From the NCBI RefSeq assembly GCF_014196835.1, contig NZ_JACIEK010000014.1, positions 1 through 64,000 on the forward strand: a stretch of 64,000 nucleotides of DNA. The letters run 5' to 3'. Of this stretch, positions 1 through 6,784 are shown piece by piece. The position numbers were made by a program, and so were the translations under genes. Numbering within the stretch: position 1 is the first letter of the stretch; the number at the start of each line of letters is the position of its first letter. The notes beneath the pieces were generated by a model that saw only the letters and a program-made list of their open reading frames with translations, made no database searches and was not told the DNA's origin. Origin of the DNA: Aureimonas pseudogalii (lineage in GTDB: Bacteria; Pseudomonadota; Alphaproteobacteria; Rhizobiales; Rhizobiaceae).

Positions 1-53
1 ACCTGCCGAAGCTTGGCAACGATCTCTTCAGGCTTGTGCTTCTTTTGCGGCAT
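1..53 (-). CDS. IS3-family transposase OrfA, N-terminal fragment
   Basis: The ATG at 53-51 opens a frame reading MPQKKHKPEEIVAKLRQV, which is the usual N-terminus of OrfA (the helix-turn-helix protein) of IS3-family elements with the KPEEIVAKLRQ motif. In such elements OrfA binds the inverted repeats, and OrfB, made by a -1 frameshift, carries the DDE catalytic domain. Only 17 codons fall in the window, so whether the element is intact or still mobile cannot be judged. The gene reads away from the interrupted integrase. Confidence 0.8.
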   Translation of the reverse strand, partial: MPQKKHKPEEIVAKLRQ

Positions 54-113
54 TCCTGGCATCCTCCAAAGGCTCGAAAGCCTACTTCAGGGAGGGCCAC
101 TTTTCAGGGGGCA
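1..113 (-). mobile_element. IS3-family insertion sequence, left end (partial)
   Basis: Read leftward, the sequence from about 113 begins TGCCCCCTGAAAAGTGG, the style of an IS3-family terminal inverted repeat, and it leads about 60 bases later into an OrfA start. The rest of the element lies outside the window. Its tip sits inside the integrase reading frame and supplies that gene's premature stop. The exact outer base is uncertain by several bases (113-120), because the target duplication cannot be seen without the other end. Confidence 0.75.
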
Positions 114-779
114 GACCACCGGGTTGGTATCGATCTTTCCCAGCCGAACGGAATGTTCAAAGATGGGATGGAGCGTGGACATGGTCCGCGCCGCGACGCC
201 CTCGCCGCCTGTGGTCGCGCCGCCTCGGCTGCCGGGGCGGGGTTTCGACGTCTTGCCGGCGGCGATATCGGCCTGCGCGCCTTCGATGTCGCCAAGCTTC
301 AGAGCGGCAATCGGACGCTTGCCCAGTAGCGGCTTGATGTGGACCTCGATCCGGCTGCGGTCCATCGCCAGCGTCGAAGCCTTGATCGGACGCCGGCTGC
401 GCCCGATGATTCGTCCGGCTTCAGCCTCGGTCAGATACCAGTCGCAAACCTCAGCAACTGTGAAGCCCCTTACTTTCCGATCGGGCGATTCCATCGGATC
501 AAGACCTTTGGATACGGCGACGAGTTTTTCGTGCGCGAGACGGCGAGCCTCTTCAACGGTCATCAGGCCGTACCGTCCAATCACGGCACGCTTTGGCTTG
601 CCCTCTGGTGTCCGGTACTGAATGACGAAGCTCTTCAGACCGGATGGCATGACCTGTACGCCGAAGCCGCGAAGCTCGCGATCCCAAGCGAAAGTCTCCC
701 GAACCCTGAGTCCAACACCCACTGGTTTCGGAGTTTCCAGGCCATCCACGAAGCGCTTCGTCAGCTTTTCCATAGCCAT
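114..779 (-). pseudogene. Tyrosine-type integrase, truncated by an IS element
   Basis: The product resembles the N-terminal half of P4-like integrases: an arm-binding domain (about residues 3-90, with the segment DRELRGFGVQVMPSG) followed by a core-binding SAM-like domain (about 95-210). It stops after IDTNPV, where the frame runs into the IS end and terminates within about ten codons. The whole catalytic domain (Arg-His-Arg-Tyr) is absent, so the protein should not recombine DNA. I chose the ATG at 779; in-frame starts also exist at 773 and 824. It lies beside a partial tRNA-Gly sequence, as expected for an island integrase. The missing C-terminal half may lie beyond the IS, left of the window. 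Confidence 0.85.
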
Positions 780-977
780 GTCAGAACCTACCGGATTGTC
801 GCTTAGATTTTCTTCTTCTACCAAGTTTCTAAGCAGGCTCCGAGCGTTCGAAAGCGAATCGTAGCGTATGACAGAGGGGAGTCGACAGTCAGAAATCCGA
901 CTATGCTCATGTTTTCAACAGTATAATACAAAGGTAGCGCAATGACGGATACAGTAGCGAAGGGCCGTCGCACACCC

Positions 978-1021
978 TGCCAAGGTTGGGGTCGTGGGTT
1001 CGAATCCCATCGCCCGCTCCA
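978..1021 (+). repeat. 3' half of tRNA-Gly(GCC): probable attachment site
   Basis: This stretch matches from the anticodon GCC through the 3' anticodon arm, variable loop, T arm (GGGTTCGAATCCC) and 3' acceptor strand ending CGCCCGCTCCA, that is, the 3' half of an alphaproteobacterial tRNA-Gly. The upstream bases give no partner for the acceptor strand (no GCGGGCG), and the 5' side of the anticodon arm mismatches. It is therefore not an intact tRNA gene. A tRNA 3' end next to a P4-type integrase is the usual attL or attR of an integrated island. Confidence 0.75.
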
Positions 1022-1331
1022 AATTTTCCTTACTGTTAAGACAAGCCAAGCAGTCGATTGCTTGGGCTGTTATGGGTCGAGCGCTCACTTGCCGAGTGAT
1101 CCCGTTGGCAGATCGCGGCGTGCGAAGCGTTCTCTTGGTGACCTGCCACGACGGCGGGGTTTCGTCGCATCGCTGTGGAAGCGCTGCTGCGCCTCGGCGA
1201 TGCGGGTCGGCGAAGGTCGTGGTCGACCGTAAGGAAACCCCGCAAACCCCCCGCGCGAATTCTGCCGCGCCGCACAAGATTGTCGGGGGCCGGCTCTTGC
1301 CTCGTTTTGCGCCGTGGTTAGAGTTTGGGCC
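1022..1331. other. Intergenic region upstream of nasT
   Basis: About 310 bases between the attachment site and nasT. I see no credible gene, terminator or strong inverted repeat. It presumably holds the nasT-nasS promoter, but no convincing -35/-10 pair stands out. It is the first chromosomal sequence outside the putative island. Confidence 0.5.
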
Positions 1332-1937
1332 ATGGAGCCCAGCTCGCTTGCCGTTCTGATCATCGACGAGAACCGGGCGCGGGCCACCATCATCGAGGAT
1401 GGGCTGCGCGAGGCGGGGCATGCGCGCGTCCACGTCGTCACGGGCATGCAGGGACTGGTGCGCGAGATCGAGGCCTTCGCGCCCGACGTCATCGTGGTGG
1501 ATCTCGAAAACCCCAATCGCGACCGGCTAGAGGCGTTCTTTCAGGTCTCGCGCTCGGTGCGCCGCCCCATCGCCATGTTCGTCGATCGCTCCGACGCCGC
1601 CTCGATGGAGGCCGCCATCGACGCCGGCGTCTCGGCCTATGTGGTGGACGGGCTGAAGAAGGAGCGGGTCAAGTCGATCCTCGACATGGCGATCCTGCGC
1701 TTCGGCGCCTATTCGCGCCTCACCCGCGAGCTCGACGAGGCCCGCACGGAACTGGCCGACCGCAAGGTGATCGAGAAGGCCAAGGGCCTGATGATGCGCA
1801 TGCGCGGCCTTTCGGAGGAGGAGGCCTACCGCCTCATGCGCCAGACCGCGATGAACGAGAAGAAGAAGCTCGTCGAGATCGCCCGCTCGGTGGTCACCGC
1901 CGCGGCGCTTCTCGGTGGGCCGGGAGACGGACGATGA
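1332..1937 (+). CDS. nasT: NasT-type ANTAR antitermination regulator
   Basis: A 201-residue two-domain regulator. Residues about 6-120 form a receiver-like domain (VLIIDENRAR; candidate phospho-acceptor D57 in VVDLENP). Residues about 130-190 form an ANTAR RNA-binding domain, with the typical run from DRKVIEKAKGLMM to LMRQTAMNEKKKLVEIA. In known systems NasT binds a leader RNA hairpin and stops termination ahead of the nitrate assimilation genes, while NasS holds it inactive when nitrate is absent. The ATG at 1332 fits the family start better than the in-frame one at 1314. The stop overlaps the nasS start (ATGA), so the two are translationally coupled. A matching RNA target lies before nrtA. 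Confidence 0.93.
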   Translation: MEPSSLAVLIIDENRARATIIEDGLREAGHARVHVVTGMQGLVREIEAFAPDVIVVDLENPNRDRLEAFFQVSRSVRRPIAMFVDRSDAASMEAAIDAGVSAYVVDGLKKERVKSILDMAILRFGAYSRLTRELDEARTELADRKVIEKAKGLMMRMRGLSEEEAYRLMRQTAMNEKKKLVEIARSVVTAAALLGGPGDGR

Positions 1938-3154
1938 GCGGGACGCCCACCATCCGCGCGGGCTTCATCCCGCTCCTCGACGCGGCCGTGCTCGTCGCCG
2001 CCGCGGCCTGCGGCTTCGACCGGAGCGAGGGCGTGCGGCTGGAGTTGGTGCGCGAGGTCTCCTGGTCGAACATCCGCGACCGCCTCGCCTTCCGCCAGTT
2101 CGACGTGGCGCACATGCTGGGGCCAATGGCGGTGGCCTCGCAGCTCGGGCTCGGCTCCAACCCCTATCCGGTGATCGCCCCCTTCTCGCTCGGGCGCGGC
2201 GGCAACGCCATCACGCTCTCCACCGCCCTCTTCGCGGCAATGCGCGAGGCCGCGGGCGAGGACGACCGCGACGAGGCCGCCGCGCACGGCCGCGCGCTGG
2301 CGCGGGTCGTGGCGGCGCGCCGGCTGGCCGGCCGGCCGCCGCTCGTCTTCGCGATGACCTATCCCTTCTCCTCGCACAATTACGAGTTCCGCTTCTGGAT
2401 GGCGGAGGCCGGCATCGACCCCGACCGCGACGTCACGATGTGCGTGGTGCCGCCGCCGATGACGGCCGATGCGCTGAAGGCGGGGGCCATCGACGGGTTC
2501 TGCGTCAACGCGCCGTGGAACGCCCTGGCGGTCTCGCAAGGGATCGGCCGCATCGTCGCGGTGAAGGCCGACATCTGGCCGGGTTCGCCCGAAAAGGTGC
2601 TGGGGCTGCGGCCCGACTGGTGGGTCGCCCATCGCGAGACGGGCGAGCGGCTGCTGGTGGCGCTCGATGCGAGCGCCCGCTGGTGCGACGAGCCGGGCAA
2701 CCGGCGCGAACTGGCGGAAATTTTGGCGAGCCCGGAGCATGTCGGCGGCGATGCCGGGGTGATCGAGCATCTCCTCGCGGGGGCTCTGCCCGTCGATCCC
2801 GACGGCACGCGGCGCGAGATCCCCGACTATCTCGCCTTCCATGCCGGCGAGGCCAACGTGCCCTGGCGAACCCAGGCGCTCTGGGTCTACGCGCAGATGG
2901 CGCGCTGGGGGCAGGTGCCGCTCGATCCCGCCCTGGCCGAGCGGGCCGCCGCCGCGTTCCGGCCCGACCTCTACCGCTCGGTCTTCGCACCGCGCGGCGT
3001 CGCCCTGCCTGATGCCGACGCCGGTGCCGGCGACGGCGAGGCGGGCCCGGGCGGGAGAAGCCGCTTCGACCCCGCGTCGATCGCCGCCTATGTCGAGGGG
3101 TTCGCGGTGCGCGCCCGGCCCGGCACGGCGGGAGCTCCACGCGACGACGAATAG
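1934..3154 (+). CDS. nasS: NasS nitrate/nitrite sensor (NrtA/CmpA fold)
   Basis: A 406-residue protein of the NrtA/CmpA solute-binding family with no signal peptide, as expected for cytoplasmic NasS rather than the periplasmic transporter subunit. Family segments include FIPLLDAA near the N-terminus, MTYPFSSHNYEFRFWMAEAGIDP near residue 150 and GFCVNAPWNALAV near 190. NasS binds nitrate or nitrite and releases NasT. The C-terminus carries a Gly/Ala/Asp-rich stretch (about residues 357-375) that looks like a linker. It overlaps nasT by four bases, and a 365-base leader region separates it from nrtA. Confidence 0.9.
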   Translation: MSGTPTIRAGFIPLLDAAVLVAAAACGFDRSEGVRLELVREVSWSNIRDRLAFRQFDVAHMLGPMAVASQLGLGSNPYPVIAPFSLGRGGNAITLSTALFAAMREAAGEDDRDEAAAHGRALARVVAARRLAGRPPLVFAMTYPFSSHNYEFRFWMAEAGIDPDRDVTMCVVPPPMTADALKAGAIDGFCVNAPWNALAVSQGIGRIVAVKADIWPGSPEKVLGLRPDWWVAHRETGERLLVALDASARWCDEPGNRRELAEILASPEHVGGDAGVIEHLLAGALPVDPDGTRREIPDYLAFHAGEANVPWRTQALWVYAQMARWGQVPLDPALAERAAAAFRPDLYRSVFAPRGVALPDADAGAGDGEAGPGGRSRFDPASIAAYVEGFAVRARPGTAGAPRDDE

Positions 3155-3344
3155 GCTCCAGCGACCCTTCGTCGCGGCGGTGGCGCATATTCGTGCAGCG
3201 TGATGCTTCGGGCGACAGCAGGCTTTCGCTATTTGGAACCGTTGTAGAACCGGCCTTTTTCGGTCTTCTGCCTCAAATAGCGGCATGCTGCATTGCCGCA
3301 CATTTGGCCTTTCCAAACCGCGTCCCGTGAGGCTGTATAGACCC

Positions 3345-3369
3345 GAGCCCGTCAAGGACGACCGGGCTC
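3345..3369 (+). promoter_or_regulatory. Candidate ANTAR (NasT) target hairpin
   Basis: The arms GAGCCCG and CGGGCTC pair over 7 bp, followed by a 1-base bulge and 2 bp that close a six-base loop AAGGAC. Known ANTAR targets have a six-base loop with A at position 1 and G at position 4, and this loop has both. A second hairpin of similar shape (3374-3398, arms GAGCG/CGCTC) follows four bases later, but its loop is not a hexamer. The pair sits just upstream of a terminator and of nrtA, in the operon that carries nasT. This is inference from structure and position. Confidence 0.65.
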
Positions 3370-3411
3370 ATCCGAGCGCCTCTTCGAGACGGCCGCTCTC
3401 ACCAGACATCG

Positions 3412-3476
3412 ACGTCGCGTGACCTTCATGACGATCCCGGCTCCGGGACCGGCTCACAGGGACCGCGGCGTTTTTT
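3412..3476 (+). terminator. Leader terminator before nrtA (attenuator)
   Basis: ACGTCGCG (3412-3419) can pair with CGCGGCGT (3464-3471) over 8 bp with one G-U, immediately followed by a T run (3471-3476). The 44-base loop contains its own small hairpin (TCCCG/CGGGA). The T run about 45 bases before the nrtA start makes this the likely stop that NasT overrides. The stem is interrupted by a long loop, so the exact pairing is uncertain. Confidence 0.55.
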
Positions 3477-3519
3477 CGTTTTCCGAGCCCCTTCCACCGT
3501 CGCCTCCGAGGTCTTCCCC

Positions 3520-4818
3520 ATGTCCGACATCGTCCGCCTCAGCCGCCGCCGCTTCCTGCAGAACTCGGCCGCGACCGCCGGAACGGCCGCCTTGTTCTCG
3601 GCGGTCTCGGCGAGCTTTGCCGGCGGCGTCTTCGCGCAAGGCACGGGCCCCGAGACGACGAAGGCGGTGCTCGGCTTCATCGCGCTCACCGACGCCGCAC
3701 CGCTCATCGTCGCCAAGGAGAAGGGCTATTTCGCCCAGCACGGCATGCCCGACGTCGAGGTGGTCAAGCAGTCGTCCTGGGGCACGACGCGCGACAATCT
3801 CGTGCTCGGTTCGGACGGCTCGGGCATCGACGGCGCCCATATCCTGACGCCGATGCCCTACCTGATGAGCGCCGGCAAGATCACCCAGAACGGCCAGCCG
3901 CTGCCGATGGCGATCCTCGCCCGGCTCAATCTCGACGGCCAGGGCATCTCGATCGGCAAGGCCTACGGCGCGCTCAAGGTCGGGCTCGACGCCTCCGTGC
4001 TGAAGGAGAGCTTCGCGCAGAAGAAGGCGGCGGGAACGCCGGCCAAGATCGCGATGACCTTTCCCGGCGGCACGCACGATCTCTGGATCCGCTACTGGCT
4101 TGCCGCCGGCGGCATCGACCCCGACACCGACGTCGAGACCATCGTGGTGCCGCCGCCCCAGATGGTCGCCAACATGAAGGTCGGCACGATGGACGCGTTC
4201 TGCGTCGGCGAGCCGTGGAACGCGCAGCTCGTCGAGCAGGGCATCGGCACCACCGCCCTCACCACGGGCGAACTCTGGGCCAAGCACCCCGAGAAGTCCT
4301 TCGCCATGCGGGCCGACTGGGTGGAGAAGAACCCGAAGGCGACCGTCGCGCTGCTCATGGCCGTGCAGGAGGCCGCGCAATGGGCCGACGACATGGCCAA
4401 CAAGGACGAGCTCGCCGAGATCCTGGGCAAGCGCGCCTGGTTCAACGTCAAGCCCGCCGACATCGGCCCGCGCATGAAGGGCACGATCGACTACGGCGAC
4501 GGGCGCGTGGTGGAGGCCTCGCCGCATTTCATGAAGTTCTGGCGGGACGACGCGTCCTACCCGTTCAAGAGCCACGACGCCTGGTTCCTCACCGAGGACA
4601 TGCGCTGGGGCAAGCTGGAGGCGACCACCGACGTCAAGGCGATGGTCGACAAGGTGAACCGCGAGGATCTCTGGCGCGAAGCCGCCAAGGCTCTCAGTGT
4701 CGCTGCGATCCCCGCGTCCACCTCGCGAGGCCCCGAGACCTTCTTCGACGGCAAGGTCTTCGACCCCGCAGACCCCGCCGCCTATCTTGCGAGCCTCGCG
4801 ATCACCCGCATCGCCTGA
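3520..4818 (+). CDS. nrtA: Nitrate ABC transporter substrate-binding protein
   Basis: A 432-residue NrtA/CmpA-family protein. The N-terminus LSRRRFLQNSAA followed by an alanine-rich hydrophobic stretch ending FAGGVFAQ is a twin-arginine export signal, so the protein folds before reaching the periplasm. The mature part contains GFIALTDAAPLIVAKEKGYF (substrate lobe start) and DAFCVGEPWNAQ near residue 228, both typical of nitrate-binding members. It delivers nitrate or nitrite to the NrtB/NrtD transporter. It is the first gene after the antitermination leader and so heads the assimilation operon. Confidence 0.93.
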   Translation: MSDIVRLSRRRFLQNSAATAGTAALFSAVSASFAGGVFAQGTGPETTKAVLGFIALTDAAPLIVAKEKGYFAQHGMPDVEVVKQSSWGTTRDNLVLGSDGSGIDGAHILTPMPYLMSAGKITQNGQPLPMAILARLNLDGQGISIGKAYGALKVGLDASVLKESFAQKKAAGTPAKIAMTFPGGTHDLWIRYWLAAGGIDPDTDVETIVVPPPQMVANMKVGTMDAFCVGEPWNAQLVEQGIGTTALTTGELWAKHPEKSFAMRADWVEKNPKATVALLMAVQEAAQWADDMANKDELAEILGKRAWFNVKPADIGPRMKGTIDYGDGRVVEASPHFMKFWRDDASYPFKSHDAWFLTEDMRWGKLEATTDVKAMVDKVNREDLWREAAKALSVAAIPASTSRGPETFFDGKVFDPADPAAYLASLAITRIA

Positions 4819-4857
4819 CACGGCGCCGCCCGCGCGCCCCGAGACCGGAGCCTTTCC

Positions 4858-5757
4858 ATGTCCCAGACCGTGATCAAGACATCGGCCGCCGTCGTCGCCC
4901 TGCCGCGGGCCGGCGCGAGCGCGGTGGTGCCGCTGCGGCCCGCCGGGCCCGACCGCCGGGCGCAGGGCGCGCGCATCCTGCGCTCGCTCGCCGACAATCT
5001 CGTGCCCCCGCTCATCGCGCTCGTCGCCCTGCTCGGGCTCTGGGAGGCGCTGTGCTCGGGACCCGGCTCGGCCCTGCCGCCGCCGAGCCAGGTCGTCACC
5101 GACACCTGGGAGCTGATCGCCCATCCGTTCTACCGCAACGGCGGAAACGACGTCGGCCTCGGCTGGCAGATCTGGGCGAGCCTGCAGCGCGTCGCGATGG
5201 GCTACGCGATCGCGGTGGTGGTCGGCATCGCGCTCGGCGTCCTCGTCGGCCAGTCGAATCTCGCCATGCGCGGCCTCGACCCGATCTTCCAGGTGCTGCG
5301 CACCGTGCCGCCGCTCGCCTGGCTGCCGCTCTCGCTCGCCGCCTTCCAGGACGGCCAGCCCTCGGCGATCTTCGTGATCTTCATCACCGCCGTCTGGCCG
5401 ATCATCATCAACACGGCGGTGGGCGTTCGCAACATCCCGCAGGACTACCGCAACGTCGCCAAGGTGCTTCGCCTCAACGGCTTCGAGTTCTTCACCAAGG
5501 TGATGATCCCTGCCGCGGCTCCTTACATCTTCACGGGGCTTCGCATCGGCGTCGGGCTCTCGTGGCTGGCGATCGTGGCGGCCGAGATGCTCATCGGGGG
5601 CGTCGGCATCGGCTTCTTCATCTGGGACGCGTGGAACTCCTCGCTGATCTCCGACATCATCCTCGCCCTCGTCTATGTCGGCATCGTCGGCTTCGTGCTC
5701 GACCGCATCGTCGCCGCGGTCGGCAAGGCCGTCACCCGCGGCACCTCCGCCGGCTGA
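4858..5757 (+). CDS. nrtB: Nitrate ABC transporter permease
   Basis: A 299-residue inner-membrane permease of the NrtB/SsuC/TauC family. A cytoplasmic tail of about 40 residues comes first, then about six hydrophobic segments. The EAA-type coupling loop lies around residues 195-225 (NIPQDYRNVAKVLRLNGFEF), where the NrtD ATPase docks. It begins 39 bases after nrtA and is followed by nrtD 61 bases later, so the three genes encode one importer for nitrate. Confidence 0.93.
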   Translation: MSQTVIKTSAAVVALPRAGASAVVPLRPAGPDRRAQGARILRSLADNLVPPLIALVALLGLWEALCSGPGSALPPPSQVVTDTWELIAHPFYRNGGNDVGLGWQIWASLQRVAMGYAIAVVVGIALGVLVGQSNLAMRGLDPIFQVLRTVPPLAWLPLSLAAFQDGQPSAIFVIFITAVWPIIINTAVGVRNIPQDYRNVAKVLRLNGFEFFTKVMIPAAAPYIFTGLRIGVGLSWLAIVAAEMLIGGVGIGFFIWDAWNSSLISDIILALVYVGIVGFVLDRIVAAVGKAVTRGTSAG

Positions 5758-5818
5758 CGGCCCCCCTGCCAGCATCTCTGCCCGCCCGCCCCCTGCCAGC
5801 CAGACGAGGAGACGCGAC

Positions 5819-6619
5819 ATGATCGCCAAGCCGTTCCTTTCCATCGAAGGCGTCACGATGCGCTTCTCACGCGGCGGCGCCACCACCGAGGTGCTGAAGG
5901 ACGTCGACCTGACGCTCACGAAAGGCGAATACGTCTCGATCATCGGCCATTCCGGCTGCGGGAAGTCGACGCTCCTCAACATCGTCGCCGGCCTGACGCA
6001 GGCCACCAAAGGCGTGGTGCTGCTGGAAGACAAGGTGGTGGACGCCCCCGGCCCCGACCGCGGCGTCGTCTTCCAGAACCACTCGCTCCTGCCCTGGCTC
6101 ACCGTCTACGAGAACGTCGCGCTCGCCGTTGACAAGGTGTTCGGCCGGACCAAGACGGCGGCTGAGCGCCGCGAATGGGTGATGAAGAATCTCGAGCTGG
6201 TTCATATGGGCCACGCCCGGGACCGTCGCCCCTCCGAGATCTCGGGCGGCATGAAGCAGCGCGTCGGCATCGCCCGGGCGCTGGCGATGGAGCCCAAGAT
6301 CCTTCTCCTCGACGAGCCCTTCGGCGCGCTCGACGCCCTCACCCGCGCCCATCTGCAGGACCAGGTCATGCAGATCCAGGCCGATCTCGGCACCACCGTG
6401 ATGATGATCACCCACGACGTGGACGAGGCCGTGCTTCTCTCGGACCGGATCGTGATGCTGACGAACGGCCCCTCGGCCGGCATCGGCGAGATCCTTCCCG
6501 TTCCCCTCGCCCGCCCGCGCGACCGCATCAAGCTGGCCGCCGACCCGACCTATCTCAAGTGCCGCCAGGCGGTGCTGAAGTTCCTCTACGAGCGCAACCG
6601 CTTCGTCGAAGCGGCCTGA
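5819..6619 (+). CDS. nrtD: Nitrate ABC transporter ATP-binding protein
   Basis: A 266-residue ABC ATPase. The Walker A is GHSGCGKST (about residues 43-51), the signature is SGGMKQR (about 142-148), the Walker B is ILLLDEP (about 161-167) and the switch histidine is in MMITHD. It powers NrtB-mediated uptake. It has only the ATPase domain and lacks the extra NrtA-like domain of cyanobacterial NrtC. The ATG at 5819 follows GAGGAGACGCGAC, a good ribosome-binding site; an open frame extends upstream but has no comparable signal. Confidence 0.92.
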   Translation: MIAKPFLSIEGVTMRFSRGGATTEVLKDVDLTLTKGEYVSIIGHSGCGKSTLLNIVAGLTQATKGVVLLEDKVVDAPGPDRGVVFQNHSLLPWLTVYENVALAVDKVFGRTKTAAERREWVMKNLELVHMGHARDRRPSEISGGMKQRVGIARALAMEPKILLLDEPFGALDALTRAHLQDQVMQIQADLGTTVMMITHDVDEAVLLSDRIVMLTNGPSAGIGEILPVPLARPRDRIKLAADPTYLKCRQAVLKFLYERNRFVEAA

Positions 6620-6632
6620 CCAGACAAGCCAT

Positions 6633-6653
6633 CGTCTCTCCTTCGGGGAGACG
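6633..6653 (+). other. Strong hairpin between nrtD and nirB
   Basis: CGTCTCTCC and GGGGAGACG pair over 9 bp (one G-T) around a three-base TTC loop, 14 bases after the nrtD stop. No T run follows, so it is not a standard terminator. It could protect the 3' end of the transporter mRNA or set a different expression level for nirB downstream. The remaining roughly 130 bases before nirB hold nothing else I recognise. Confidence 0.55.
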
Positions 6654-6784
6654 AGTCCCGGCAGGGGAACGAGGGCGCCTTCCGCCACCGTCGCAGACCC
6701 TCATCCGGCCGCTTCGCGTCCACCTTCCCCCCCGAGGGGAGAAGAACGGCGCCCTTCCTTTCGACGATCCTGAAGGACCCGAAC

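Noticed and set aside
945-1021. Intact tRNA-Gly gene
   Set aside because: The 3' half is convincing, but no 5' acceptor strand pairs with CGCCCGC and the anticodon stem mismatches, so it is a partial copy.
3178-3310. Sigma-54 promoters upstream of nrtA (TGGCGC...TGCA and GGCATG...TTGC)
   Set aside because: Both have 11 rather than 10 bases between the GG and GC elements, and the surrounding consensus is poor.
3454-6102. Long leftward open frame antisense to nrtABD
   Set aside because: It is an antisense shadow: low-complexity His/Arg/Asp-rich product, no family features, and it overlaps three clear genes. The same applies to the long frame opposite nirB (6701-9295).
6633-6653. Terminator after nrtD
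   Set aside because: Strong stem but no T run, and the downstream nir genes need the same transcript; described as a hairpin instead.
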